From NCBI GenBank assembly GCA_029260555.1, contig JAJDCZ010000043.1:43641-107640 (forward strand): a stretch of DNA of 64,000 bases. The letters are read 5' to 3'. This DNA is from Phycisphaerales bacterium (GTDB lineage Bacteria > Planctomycetota > Phycisphaerae > Phycisphaerales > UBA1924). The first letter of the stretch is position 1; the number at the start of each line of letters is the position of its first letter. The notes beneath the pieces are model-generated. The model was not told the origin of the DNA. It made no database searches and saw nothing but the letters and a program-made list of their open reading frames with translations. Positions 33,101-42,099 of the stretch are shown one piece after another. The position numbers were made by a program, and so were the translations under genes.

Positions 33101-35219
33101 AGCTCTGACAGAACTGCTCGGCACGGATGTTTCTATCACACTCAAAGCACAGGCAGCCACCAGCAACAGCTCAAAAATTTCTCTTGCCTTCGCTTCTGAA
33201 AAACTCAATACGGCGATTTACACCACGCTCACAGACAGTCGTCTTACTTCAATGCCTTTGAGTATAAAGATTCCGATCACGCCTCAAGCTGTCGATGCGC
33301 TGACCCGGGCTTTTCAACCCGGTTCTGATCAAAGGCTTGCACTACAAAGTAAAACAGCACTCAATCTCAAGCTATCAAAAGCCAGCTTTGATTTTAGCAC
33401 AGGCGACAGGGTCAGCCCCGAAGCAAGCCTTACCCTTGCGAACAAAGCCATCTTCAAGCTCCCGCAAAACCAACACGCGGTCGGTTTGTCCAACCTGAAA
33501 GTTACAGGCAGGCTTCCGCCTGCGACCAGTACGAACGGGTCTCTTGTGACCACCATTATTGATGAAGATGCCCAGCCCATTGCTCAAATCCAAGGCTCAT
33601 TCAAGCGCACCGCCCTCTCATCTCCGCCAACCGGCTCCCTTAAGATTTCCAAGGTCGATATCCAGGCCTTTGACGATGCACTGGCCAATCATGGCGCACT
33701 CGTTTCCATGCTCGGCAGCTCTGGAAACATCAACCTAACCATCACACCAGATGGTGCCAACAAAACATCGGCACTCAGCGCCACCATCAGAACCGATCGC
33801 CTGCAAACCACTCAAAAAATCACAGGCACGCTTCAGCCTGATCGTTTCACACTCTCTGAGCCTGTCGACATCGCCTGGAATGTCAATCCCGTTGATGCGT
33901 CACGACTGGCCTTTGGGAACAAAACCCGTGCTGCTCGCTTTGAAGGCGAACTGGCAGCTTCCATCACAATCGATCGCTTTGCCATCGGCCTGGGCGATCT
34001 TGGGCTGCTCCACCCCAGCGTGTTTGATCTTGATGCAACAGCAAACATTCCCAATCTATCGATCGTTGGGTCAGACAATCTGTCTTCGCGATATCAGCAG
34101 GTCAAGGCACATCTGGCAAAGGGACAAGATGCAGGCCTGATTACACTCTCTGCGGATCTGCCTTCTGCAACAACCCCGGGCACAGACGATGGCAAGCTCA
34201 GGCTCAAGCTCAGCAATCTGGCTAATGAAAAGGGCACGCTCACGCTCGATCAGGCTGTGGTTGATGTTGATCTCACACTGCCTGAAGTGTCTTCTGCCAT
34301 TCCCGATGCCCTCACCACCCGCGACGGCCTTACTGTTGACTTGCTTGGTCCAACGCTCAGCGTGGGCTTTAAAGCACAAAGCCTTTCATCGACCAGCGAT
34401 TCAGGTTTGATCCAGGCAGGTCTCGTCTCGCCTCGGGCGACCGCTGCTCTGGCAGGTCACATCATCTCGCGCACAAGTGATCCCAGCCATCCCAGACCTG
34501 TCTTTGTTGCTCAAGGGCCGGTCGATATTCAGTTCAATGAAATCACACCCGAACTTGCTGCCCGCTTCATCCCCGTCATGCCTCTTCTGGGCCGGGTCGA
34601 AAAACGACTCGACGATACCCCCGCACAACTCCAGGCTACCGGCCCCGATGGCGCAGGGGGCATCACCCTGCCCATGGCCAAAAACAACGAAGACCTCCAC
34701 GGCGATGTCGTACTTAATCTCTCGGGCATCCGCTTTGAACAAAGCGCAGCTTTCAGCGACATCATCAAATCAGATGAAAATCAGGTCTACGAAACCAACT
34801 CGATCGAGCGATTGCTGATCCGCTTTCGCGATGGCGTAGCAACCTATGACCGCGTGAAAATTCCCGTGGGCGACTGGGTCTTTCAAAGCCAAGGCGTGCG
34901 CATTGATCTGGTCACCGGGAAGTACGAAGTTATCACATGGGCTCCGCTTGAATCACTCTCACAAAACGCGCTCAACGATATCCTTGGAGGCTTGACCAGC
35001 ACCATCGGAAAAGCCATCGGTCTGGACAAAGGTGCAAACCCCCTCACCATGATCCCCATACGAACCACCGGCACCATCGGAGGCAAAAGCTCTACAAAGC
35101 CCGCGATGGACATCATCGTCAACGAAAACATCCTCGGCACCGTCTTTAAACCCGTCGACCTTCTGGAAAAACTCGGCAAAAATGTTCTCGACCAACTCTT
35201 TGGCCCCGGCAAAAAATAA
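30132..35219 (+). CDS. Giant AsmA/TamB-like envelope protein
   Basis: 1695 residues. The first 70 residues are basic and charged (KQRRKEEKKRLAEKRKKLQG). One membrane helix follows near residue 77 (LSIYAVILLFVVGIFIAILG). The rest is a long beta-rich periplasmic body. The beginning of the body (RSKLEAKISSQIQGHAEISS and LKSVKLIDARNNVVARLDLT) has the AsmA-like pattern. The body repeats strand units with Ser/Thr-rich text, and the C-terminal part contains RFRDGVATYDRVKIPVGDWV. Proteins of this clan form long grooves that carry lipids between membranes. A membrane anchor plus a bridge role in the planctomycete envelope is inference. AAGGGA precedes ATG 30132. It follows the nusG terminator, so it has its own promoter. 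Confidence 0.72.
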   Translation: MSENEDFWGKPEKQRRKEEKKRLAEKRKKLQGSPKPAKGNKKPVASKPADSTWLEQQAAPTTKRTMPKWAKLSIYAVILLFVVGIFIAILGPTLAAPIVRSKLEAKISSQIQGHAEISSATLSWRGQQTLKSVKLIDARNNVVARLDLTITKGIVPLVLGSKDLGTITISGWAKAKTNPDGSNTLAMALKPSTSNTSSTKSTKTPAKASRIPEGLKAKIMLNDLQLSFEDQSAPGKTLSIEKLTGTIKLEPAGTAIVDITAQTVVADTPASDQGDVTLKVVLSSMLAPGRNLQLNKTRVEGSLTLNNIPTTLADTLLGMNQKLGSILGQRTSLQVNIQGTLDQADASLSFKSPHATAKLKLRSNGSTIRLPEPAIASLDSQASRALLPIIKQLTSPESGFTLTNEPGITLQLNRLNLSIPQDGKAWDFKDAAIAFSIDLDAIDASFKSPRQTTASDARLTTEPIRMFVTSDRLSEGVQGRLWTSVTINDSKAGSLDITLNATDLLDNQGVPHQTGPGKAQVTLTLDKLAAQVVQPFVTQAGIDWEKEVGSSLTTTLNAELIEPLASGDLPDDGQLLINVKASNLNAQGTLNLQDGVLTQSSDKLTLTIKSIGPTMNRLSQGRTRITKGGAATLAFSKLSANLNQIISQPLDLSSLSTAFTLSLTNMTGQLDMGDGTTQQLKPFTAEDAQLVVNATSLLQKITIQGSMLTTVQDASTGDATIDLTLTDLLTPIGSLSKEPTIRGSTKLTGFASSLLHPFLAPMGLDPSIDFGPTVSLQLDAIPAPQNQSTQLDLKVASERFDITGKLRIEDQALTTTTKGLTLRVIQAGPLFQRLVADRFNLKAGKFGNTSVTLNDLLLPLSAMGDISQASLSLNFSGGNYSLTNKAADATTEPLNITSFNVAAALRPGKPAQIKIDSQLAHAGHPFAVTGQLVIDNLFSSATNADTKNKPSFDLSHASPTGSVAITDIPATLIILAARSSSDMDTDALAQALTELLGTDVSITLKAQAATSNSSKISLAFASEKLNTAIYTTLTDSRLTSMPLSIKIPITPQAVDALTRAFQPGSDQRLALQSKTALNLKLSKASFDFSTGDRVSPEASLTLANKAIFKLPQNQHAVGLSNLKVTGRLPPATSTNGSLVTTIIDEDAQPIAQIQGSFKRTALSSPPTGSLKISKVDIQAFDDALANHGALVSMLGSSGNINLTITPDGANKTSALSATIRTDRLQTTQKITGTLQPDRFTLSEPVDIAWNVNPVDASRLAFGNKTRAARFEGELAASITIDRFAIGLGDLGLLHPSVFDLDATANIPNLSIVGSDNLSSRYQQVKAHLAKGQDAGLITLSADLPSATTPGTDDGKLRLKLSNLANEKGTLTLDQAVVDVDLTLPEVSSAIPDALTTRDGLTVDLLGPTLSVGFKAQSLSSTSDSGLIQAGLVSPRATAALAGHIISRTSDPSHPRPVFVAQGPVDIQFNEITPELAARFIPVMPLLGRVEKRLDDTPAQLQATGPDGAGGITLPMAKNNEDLHGDVVLNLSGIRFEQSAAFSDIIKSDENQVYETNSIERLLIRFRDGVATYDRVKIPVGDWVFQSQGVRIDLVTGKYEVITWAPLESLSQNALNDILGGLTSTIGKAIGLDKGANPLTMIPIRTTGTIGGKSSTKPAMDIIVNENILGTVFKPVDLLEKLGKNVLDQLFGPGKK

Positions 35220-35234
35220 CCCGCCAAGAGCTGT

Positions 35235-36446
35235 TCAATCCCCATCCACACCAAGCACAAAACACTTTTCATTCCAAAGCTTTTCAAACCGCTCAATCAA
35301 AGGCGAAACATCCGGCAAACTCGTCCCGCACGCCACCAAAAGCTCCACCAGCGAGTGATAATCCTCCACCGCGATATGTTCCTGACCAACCCGGGGCTGA
35401 CCCTCGTTGGTGCCCGCCTGCACCGCGTCAAGATCAGCCATGTTGTGATAGTTGCCCAGAGGCAGACAGATACAAGTCGATTCATATCCAAATGCGTGAT
35501 ACGCCGATGCTTCACACGCCCCCCCAGCCATCAACTTGCGCTGCCATTTCCATTTGGGTGATTCTGAAAGCTTCTGCGTTGCTCGCACCGAGGCAGGACC
35601 ACCCGCCAGCGCTTCTGCACACTTGGCAACCGCGCCCGTCAGCGACGGGCTGAACACACTAAGTCGATCTCCCACGCGAACAATCGGGCCGCCTCCGATG
35701 GGCGAATCGGCAAATGACCTGCTGTTTTCAAGGGCAATCACGCGCGCATCACTGGGCATCGTCTTCCCTCTGCACGCACCAATCGCCCCCACAAAACCTA
35801 TTTCCTCCGCCAGCGTCAAAAGTACACGCACAGCAGGGCCATCACCCTGCGCGCTTTGTGACAAAACATCCAGAGCGCCCAGTGCTGCAGCTACAGCAGC
35901 CAGATCATCACATGCATTGGTGTATAAAATCCCCGCCTCAACCCGCACTGGGCCGAGTACCCATGTGCACACATCGCCAAGACAAACCAAACTTGTATCC
36001 TGCTCCGTCTCGATCAGATACCGTTTGAAAGGCTCATCAGGTGCTTCAAGCTTTTCAACCACACACCCCGTGATAACCTGCTCAGCAGTATGAATCTCAA
36101 CTGCAGCGTTGTCAAAGTACCCCTCCATCACGCCGCCTCGAAACGATGCTTCCACAGCTCCGGGCGACAAAATCCGCTCGACAACAAACGCAGGATGATC
36201 CAGATGCCCCGTGAAATAAACAGGCCTTTCCGTCTTGCACTCATCAACCCGTGCAATGGTCAGGTTCCCAGCGTCATCACTGGTCATGCACAGATGGTCC
36301 CGCTCAGCCACCCAGGCTTTGACCCACTGGATCACGCGCCCTTCACACCCTGCTGCGGTGGGAATCTGCGTCAGCTCCTTGAGCCATTGCAGGTGGTCAC
36401 TGCGTGCTTGGGTTGAAACGATCGATGAGTTTTGTTGAGTGTTCAT
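35235..36446 (-). CDS. M42-like metallopeptidase-fold hydrolase
   Basis: 403-residue cytoplasmic hydrolase of the M20/M42/M28 clan. Possible two-zinc ligands are visible in order: GHLDHPAF (HxD), NACDDLAAVAAALGAL (bridging Asp), AEEIGFVGAIGACRG (catalytic Glu and a Glu ligand), VIALENSRSF (usual Asp is Glu) and CLPLGNYHN (His). This order matches M42 aminopeptidases or the deblocking type, though one ligand differs. ATG 36446 overlaps the stop of the M20D gene in an ATGA arrangement, so the two are translationally coupled. Substrate unknown. Confidence 0.7.
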   Translation of the reverse strand: MNTQQNSSIVSTQARSDHLQWLKELTQIPTAAGCEGRVIQWVKAWVAERDHLCMTSDDAGNLTIARVDECKTERPVYFTGHLDHPAFVVERILSPGAVEASFRGGVMEGYFDNAAVEIHTAEQVITGCVVEKLEAPDEPFKRYLIETEQDTSLVCLGDVCTWVLGPVRVEAGILYTNACDDLAAVAAALGALDVLSQSAQGDGPAVRVLLTLAEEIGFVGAIGACRGKTMPSDARVIALENSRSFADSPIGGGPIVRVGDRLSVFSPSLTGAVAKCAEALAGGPASVRATQKLSESPKWKWQRKLMAGGACEASAYHAFGYESTCICLPLGNYHNMADLDAVQAGTNEGQPRVGQEHIAVEDYHSLVELLVACGTSLPDVSPLIERFEKLWNEKCFVLGVDGD

Positions 36447-37648
36447 ATCTTTGTCAGCGCCAGTCTGCACATCATCTCGATCCCCGGCCCGATGGCATCG
36501 TCATTAAAATCAAACCCGGGCTGATGCAGCATCGCCATGCTCTGTGCCCCTCTGGGCACAAGCCCAAGATAAAAAAAGCACGCGGGCACATGGTTGCCAT
36601 AGTAAGCAAAGTCTTCGCCACCCATCGTCGGATGCTCAATAAGCTGGGTTTTCTCTGCACCCACAACGCTCCTGGCAACACCCAGAACCAGCTCTGCCAG
36701 CTCAGCATCGTTGCGTGTGACAGGATACCCATCATGCCAGTCAATACTCGCCTGACACCCCATCGCCCGAGCGATCTGATGAACGATCTCAAACAGCCGG
36801 TCCTTCATCAGTGTGCGCGTTGCTGGGCTCAGCGAGCGCATCGTTCCAGCGATCGTTGCAACATCGGGAATAATGTTGTGCGCAGACCCCGCGCTAAACT
36901 GACTCACCGTACACACCGCAGCTTCTTGAGGCATCACCTCCCGTGATACCAGACTCTGCAAGGCGCACACAATCTGTGATGCTGCCAGAATCGGATCTTT
37001 GCACAAATGTGGGTATGCAGCATGGCCGCCGGTGCCCTGGATCTCAATATCAAACTCATCAGTCGCTGCCAGCAAAGGCCCGGGCCTTGTCCCCACTGTC
37101 CCTGCTTCAAGCGTCGGCCATCCATGCAAGCCAAAGACCCGTCCCACCGTATCTCCAACCCCGCCCCCATCCTTGCCCAGAAGGGCACCGTCTTCGCACA
37201 TCTTTTCGCCGCCCGCTCCGCCTTCTTCTGCGGGTTGAAAGATCAGCGTAACGGGGTTGGGTCTTTCCTCAAGTTTCATCAACACTCGGGCAGCACCCAG
37301 TAAAATCGTCGTATGCCCATCGTGCCCACACGCGTGCATCACGCCAGGCATTGTTGAGGCATACGCCTTGCCTGTTGATTCAACAATCGGCAGCGCATCC
37401 ATATCCGCCCGAAGCCCCACACCCTGCTTCGCTTGCCCATCGGTTGCGGGAATATATCCCACTACCCCTGTACCTCGCGCCAACCCGGCGCGATATTCAA
37501 TGCCAAGTGCATCGAGCTCTTCACAAATCCGCTTGCTGGTGCGATGCTCCTGGAACATCAGCTCAGGGTGTGCATGAAGATCATGTCGAATCGCAACCAG
37601 CCCCGCTATCTCAGCCTCGATTGTTCTGCGTAATAACTCATTATCCAT
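36443..37648 (-). CDS. M20D-family amidohydrolase (hippurate / N-acyl-amino-acid hydrolase type)
   Basis: 401-residue hydrolase that would remove acyl groups from amino acids. The ligand order is typical: MHACGHDGHTTILLGAARVL with the C-G-H-D-G-H motif, IFQPAEEGGAGGEKM with the catalytic Glu pair, the lid-domain text IQGTGGHAAYPHLCKDP, TMRSLSPATRTLMKDR and the C-terminal HPTMGGEDFAYYGNHVPAC. No signal peptide. The downstream M42-like gene starts inside the stop codon, so both are made from one message. Possibly both salvage peptides or acylated amino acids. Confidence 0.87.
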   Translation of the reverse strand: MDNELLRRTIEAEIAGLVAIRHDLHAHPELMFQEHRTSKRICEELDALGIEYRAGLARGTGVVGYIPATDGQAKQGVGLRADMDALPIVESTGKAYASTMPGVMHACGHDGHTTILLGAARVLMKLEERPNPVTLIFQPAEEGGAGGEKMCEDGALLGKDGGGVGDTVGRVFGLHGWPTLEAGTVGTRPGPLLAATDEFDIEIQGTGGHAAYPHLCKDPILAASQIVCALQSLVSREVMPQEAAVCTVSQFSAGSAHNIIPDVATIAGTMRSLSPATRTLMKDRLFEIVHQIARAMGCQASIDWHDGYPVTRNDAELAELVLGVARSVVGAEKTQLIEHPTMGGEDFAYYGNHVPACFFYLGLVPRGAQSMAMLHQPGFDFNDDAIGPGIEMMCRLALTKI

Positions 37649-37686
37649 AGACTGAGTCTACGCAGCTGACAGCTCAACCTGCCAGA

Positions 37687-38757
37687 TCAATCAAGCCCGA
37701 ATGTTCGCACCGAGATCGCCATCGCGTCGTCAAGCGAGTCTGCCACCCGCTCCAGATCAACTTGCATCGTGGCTTTGGGCATCGGATAGGCTTCAAGCCT
37801 CAGCTCAGGCCTGACGGGAAAGTTGTGTGAATCGCTTTCTGCAATCAGCGTTTCCACCTCTTCTGAGAGCAGAAACCGCACCAGCATTTCGCCATTGTCA
37901 GCGTTAGGCCCGCCCGCCACCAGCGCCACCGTGTTAGGCAAAATCAACGCGCCCGTACTCAGCCAAGGCCCATCAGCATCATCACGCATTGCTTCATACG
38001 CAATCTCGACGGGCCAGTTGTTGCGCTTTGCGACCCACACATCATCCGTGTCTGTCAGCCCGATGTCGATCTCGCCATGGGCAATGCCCCGCACCACCGC
38101 AGAGTTTGAGGTATAGATCCGAAGCCCATTGGAGCGCATCTGCTCAAGCCAGCTCTCAAGCCCTTCACTTCCCCACGCTTGCATGAGCGCGGCCATATGA
38201 CTTTGTGTGGTGCCAAAACGCGGGTCTGCCATCCCCACCCGCCCCTTGAACCGCGCCTGGGTCAGCTCCCCCAGCGTTTGGGGAACTTCATTACGCTCCA
38301 GCCGGGCTGTGCTCCAGGCAAAGGCCCGTGCCCGCAGGGCAAACCCTGCCCAGCGTCCCTGCTGATCACCAGGTCCAGATGCTGCATCAACCAGACCCGG
38401 CGACTGCATATCCATCGGTGCAAACACGCCCGCCCTTGTCAGCTCAATCGTTCGGCTCGGCTCACTGGACCACCATACATCCGCCCGAGGCTCATCCTTT
38501 TCCATGAGCAGCCGTTGAGCAAGCCCCGTCGTCTTTGTCGCTTCCGTATCCGTGATCACACGCACCTGAATGCCCGTCTGAGCTTCAAAGAGTTCAACCA
38601 CCTGATTCAAGAGATACCCGTCCGCGCTGGAATACAGCACAACCTGTTCACTGGTCTTCGTAGCATCACGATCACTGCACGCACTTGCAATCAGAACCAG
38701 CAACAAACCAAGACTGCCCACAGCCAGACGAGACAAGGAACGCTTGTAATCAATCAT
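37687..38757 (-). CDS. Extracellular solute-binding lipoprotein (iron-type ABC)
   Basis: 356-residue lipoprotein. The signal LAVGSLGLLLVLIASAC has a lipobox around IASAC. The mature part shows the type-II binding-protein pattern (EQVVLYSSADGYLLNQVVEL, FEAQTGIQVRVITDTEATKT, ADVWWSSEPSRTIELTRAGV), as in Fe3+- or thiamine-type ABC substrate-binding proteins. No permease or ATPase gene is nearby, so the partners must be elsewhere. ATG 38757 lies inside the end of the upstream coiled-coil gene (8-base overlap), suggesting coupling. Confidence 0.82.
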   Translation of the reverse strand: MIDYKRSLSRLAVGSLGLLLVLIASACSDRDATKTSEQVVLYSSADGYLLNQVVELFEAQTGIQVRVITDTEATKTTGLAQRLLMEKDEPRADVWWSSEPSRTIELTRAGVFAPMDMQSPGLVDAASGPGDQQGRWAGFALRARAFAWSTARLERNEVPQTLGELTQARFKGRVGMADPRFGTTQSHMAALMQAWGSEGLESWLEQMRSNGLRIYTSNSAVVRGIAHGEIDIGLTDTDDVWVAKRNNWPVEIAYEAMRDDADGPWLSTGALILPNTVALVAGGPNADNGEMLVRFLLSEEVETLIAESDSHNFPVRPELRLEAYPMPKATMQVDLERVADSLDDAMAISVRTFGLD

Positions 38758-40507
38758 CCTTTGAGTCGGCCTCGCTCTTGGTTTTCTTGTTGCTGTCAGT
38801 CTTTGACTCACCAGTCTTCTTCTTCGCCTGTTGTTTGAGCCTGCCAAAGTAATGCTTGATCGCCTGGTGATACTCCGGGTCCACGCGCATGGTTTCGATC
38901 GCATCCGCAGCCGCTTCAGCAGCCGTGGTCACACTCTGATCAAAGGTTGCCGTCGATACACCCTGAATCTGCTGGCCATAGGTCAGCCGTTGACCGATGA
39001 TGGGGCCTTGCCCGGTTTTGGTCGGGCTTTTGACGCGCTTGGTCTTGAATGCAGATTTTTCACCCGGGGCTGTTGAGCCCATACCTCGGCCCGACCCGCC
39101 GCCCCCGCCGCCCATGGAAAAATCGCGGCCGTCGCCCTCTTGAAACTCTGAAAAACCGCCACTTCCCGGGTTCCCCGCCAGATCCGACATCTGCCTGAGC
39201 GCTTCATCCAGGAGTGCATCCAGCGCTTCCATCTCCATCGCCATCATCTCAAGCTCGCTGAGCTTGTCCCCCGCATCAGCAATTGCCTGCATCATCTCAG
39301 AGCTCATCGCCTGGCTATCCATCTGCTCAGCCATCTCCCCCAGCGTTTTTGCCAGACTTTCCATCTGGTCACTCATCATCTGCTGAGACTGGGCCATCTC
39401 CATGAGCTTCTGCTTTTGTTCATCGCTCAACCCCTGCATCTTTTCAAGTGCCTTTTTCAAGGCTTCAGGATCACGGGCCAGTTGTTGAGCCGCATCCTGG
39501 TCAAGCCCAGCATCTTTGAGCGCCTTTTCAATAGCCCCCGAACGCTCAGCAGCCTTCTTCATCTGCTCCTTGAGAGATTGAAGTTGCTTTTTAAGCTGCT
39601 CACGCTCATCACTGCTCAACGATTGATCCGAAAGTTTTTTGGCAAGATCATTGAGCGACTTCTGGGCTCCACTGAAGTTGCCCCGGGCAAGATCCCGACT
39701 GAACTCACTCAAAGGCCCCGGCCCGGGTTGGCGCAACTGACGCAGCGAATCCTTGAGAGCCTTGAGTTCCTTGCCCTTCAATCCCCGCTTGAGTTGCTCC
39801 GCCCGATCCTTCACATCCGTGAGCTTTCGCAAGGCACTCCGCCGAATGTCTGACGCCGTAGCCCCTTGCAGCTTGAAAGGATCGCGAGAACCCTCATCAC
39901 TCTGATCAGGCTCAAGCCCCGCACGCTCCATCATCTTCTTGAGCGCTTCGTTCTTTTCAGATACTTCAACCTTGGCCTGCTCAATGGCCTGCTTTTTTTC
40001 AGTTTCCTGATTCTTCCGAGCCAGCATCCCTGTCAGATCAAAGTTTGGCATCGCCAGCCAGAGAACCGCCAGCACACCCGCAGCGGCAATCGGCATCGGC
40101 CAAAGTCTGGGCACCTCGAGCGGAAGTGCCGATCGCACATGCACTCGCTGGGCCCGCTCCTGGGCAGACTGCACCGCAGCCTGCGACCAGCTGTCCTTGT
40201 GATCAGCCACGCACAACGCGGTCGAAAGCGATTCTTTCAGATCCGCCCGCGCATCAACGATCCGCGCCAGCTCCACGCCTTTGTGTCGCTTGAGCCATGT
40301 CCACACAGCCGTGGTCATGACACACCCTGCCCCAATCCCATACATAATCACAGGCCAGGGAAAAGCCAGACCCAGAGATCGCTCCACGACGACCAAAAGC
40401 GACAACAGCGCGAGTCCAACTGTCAATACAGCTGTGCCTCGGGCAATCAGCGACATTAACATCAACCTGCGACCAGCTTGTGCAAGCACCCGTTGGATCT
40501 GTCCCAT
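38750..40507 (-). CDS. Membrane-anchored coiled-coil protein, DUF4175-like
   Basis: 585-residue protein. Two N-terminal membrane helices (RGTAVLTVGLALLSLLVVVE and WPVIMYGIGAGCVMTTAVWT) and a third near residue 140 (LWPMPIAAAGVLAVLWLAM) precede a long charged region with many EKMQGL, DEQKQKL and KKQLQSLKEQMKKA heptads. A Gly-rich spacer (SMGGGGGGSGRGMGS) comes before a final helical segment near ADAIETMRVDPEYHQAIKHY. The tail is strongly charged (KKKTGESKTDSNKKTKSEAD). This layout matches DUF4175-type membrane proteins. Role unknown; the DXP-type sequence text gives no enzyme. ATG 40507 is chosen for spacing; ATGs at 40528 and 40540 are alternatives. Confidence 0.65.
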   Translation of the reverse strand: MGQIQRVLAQAGRRLMLMSLIARGTAVLTVGLALLSLLVVVERSLGLAFPWPVIMYGIGAGCVMTTAVWTWLKRHKGVELARIVDARADLKESLSTALCVADHKDSWSQAAVQSAQERAQRVHVRSALPLEVPRLWPMPIAAAGVLAVLWLAMPNFDLTGMLARKNQETEKKQAIEQAKVEVSEKNEALKKMMERAGLEPDQSDEGSRDPFKLQGATASDIRRSALRKLTDVKDRAEQLKRGLKGKELKALKDSLRQLRQPGPGPLSEFSRDLARGNFSGAQKSLNDLAKKLSDQSLSSDEREQLKKQLQSLKEQMKKAAERSGAIEKALKDAGLDQDAAQQLARDPEALKKALEKMQGLSDEQKQKLMEMAQSQQMMSDQMESLAKTLGEMAEQMDSQAMSSEMMQAIADAGDKLSELEMMAMEMEALDALLDEALRQMSDLAGNPGSGGFSEFQEGDGRDFSMGGGGGGSGRGMGSTAPGEKSAFKTKRVKSPTKTGQGPIIGQRLTYGQQIQGVSTATFDQSVTTAAEAAADAIETMRVDPEYHQAIKHYFGRLKQQAKKKTGESKTDSNKKTKSEADSKDD

Positions 40508-40659
40508 CGCGGAGCCTTTCCTGTGCATATGAGTACGCATACAGCGTATTATGACGCTGATTCAGACTATTGTAGTTAAACGCCTCAACTGATCATTGGT
40601 TCGGCTCTTTAGGCCTGTGATTGCCAGGATAACCGTTCTTTGTCACAATCAGGCGACCC

Positions 40660-42039
40660 ATGAGCACCCAAGCATACACCAAAGATCCTCAGCCTGCCAG
40701 AAGATCACGCTTTGCACGCGGGCTTGCTGCCCTCAGCACATGGTATCGCATCGATGCGATCGATCGCTCTGCTCTGCAAAGGACATTTGATCATCAGCAT
40801 CAACGCAACGAACTGAGTACACGCATCCATCTGGCTCTGGCCATGCTTTTTCTCGCTGGTCTTGCAGGCCCCACCAGCATCACCGAAGTGGCAGGCATCC
40901 CGCTCATGGCGTGTGCGCTTATTCGTCTGAACTATTCATGGCGAACCATGCCTTACATTTTTCGTCAGCCCACCATGAATCTCACAGGCCTGCTGGCACT
41001 CTGGCTGGGCCTGGGGCTTGTGCGCTCGCATAATCTTCATGACGCAATAGACGATATCGCCTTCTTGCGCTGGGCCTGGGTCATCCCGGCACTCTGGCCC
41101 GTCATGGACCGCAAGAAATGGCTCGTCGGCGCATTGTGCACCGGTTTCCTGATCGGCAACATGAGTCAGCTCAGCCACGCTCTTGGTTCAGCCTTGAACA
41201 TCGACTGGCTCACATGGAACCGTCTGCCCAATCGCAACAGCGGCTGGTGGGATCCTGTCGTTGGCGGCTCAATGCTCACAGCAGCCCTCGGCCTGCACCT
41301 TCACGCAGCATTCAATACCAACACCAGACCAAAGATCCGCATCCTCGCCATCACAGGCATGCTCGTCACACTGCTTGGCATCTTCGCAACAGGCACACGC
41401 GGCGCCTGGCTCGCAGCCATAGCACTCATCACACTCGTAGCGGCAGCGTCACTCTGGTCTGCACGCACCAGTTTGACTGGTCAACCCAAACGCGTGCTTA
41501 CAGGATGCGCACTTGCAGCAGCTGTTATCGCTACGGTCTGGTTCACAGCTGGCAACACCATCACCACGCGCGTGCAGGAAACCAGACATGAACTGACCCG
41601 GGCTTTTGAAAATAACGACTACTCCACATTCACAGGCTCAAGAATAATGATGAACCAGTGGGCCGCTCGTGCGTTCGTTCAGCACCCGGTCCTCGGCGTC
41701 GGCCCGGGCAACTACAAGCCTTGGGTTCAAGAGCAACTGCAAAGCCAGAACATTGATCCATCAACCCGGTCCATCCATGACCATGCCCACAGCGCTTATC
41801 TGCACCTTGCTGCAACCGTAGGTACGCCGGGGCTGATCTTTGCAGGATTGATCGTATTTTTTGGTCTCAAACGCACAAAGCCGGGTGCTGGCTACATAAA
41901 CGCCCCGGCACTGGCTCTCCTGGGCTTGCTTCTGGCGGGTGCCTTTGACACCATCCAGGCAAACGCGCAAACCTCTGCACTCTTGATGACACTTCTTGCA
42001 CTGAATCAAGCTGTTCAGCCCACCTCTGAAGATGGGTAA
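40660..42039 (+). CDS. O-antigen ligase / polymerase-like membrane protein (Wzy_C)
   Basis: 459-residue polytopic membrane protein with about ten to twelve helices. The family motifs are visible: FATGTRGAWLAAIALITLVA in the central helix and, in the long periplasmic loop near residue 330, VQHPVLGVGPGNYKPWVQEQ and SIHDHAHSAYLHLAATVGTP. The His/Tyr text of the latter matches WaaL/Wzy-type ligases that join glycan to lipid or protein. The N-terminal 50 residues are basic and soluble. It lies 60 bases ahead of the hopanoid cyclase gene on the same strand. Ligase versus polymerase cannot be told apart by eye. Confidence 0.8.
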   Translation: MSTQAYTKDPQPARRSRFARGLAALSTWYRIDAIDRSALQRTFDHQHQRNELSTRIHLALAMLFLAGLAGPTSITEVAGIPLMACALIRLNYSWRTMPYIFRQPTMNLTGLLALWLGLGLVRSHNLHDAIDDIAFLRWAWVIPALWPVMDRKKWLVGALCTGFLIGNMSQLSHALGSALNIDWLTWNRLPNRNSGWWDPVVGGSMLTAALGLHLHAAFNTNTRPKIRILAITGMLVTLLGIFATGTRGAWLAAIALITLVAAASLWSARTSLTGQPKRVLTGCALAAAVIATVWFTAGNTITTRVQETRHELTRAFENNDYSTFTGSRIMMNQWAARAFVQHPVLGVGPGNYKPWVQEQLQSQNIDPSTRSIHDHAHSAYLHLAATVGTPGLIFAGLIVFFGLKRTKPGAGYINAPALALLGLLLAGAFDTIQANAQTSALLMTLLALNQAVQPTSEDG

Positions 42040-42099
42040 TCTGGCACAGCAAGCGAGCTTGTTTCCTTTCTCCTATCCTCTGCATCAGGAGCGAGTGCC

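Noticed and set aside
39866..40459. 197-codon plus-strand frame opposite the coiled-coil gene
   Set aside because: Antisense to a highly charged heptad region, which leaves long open frames by chance. No ribosome-binding site.
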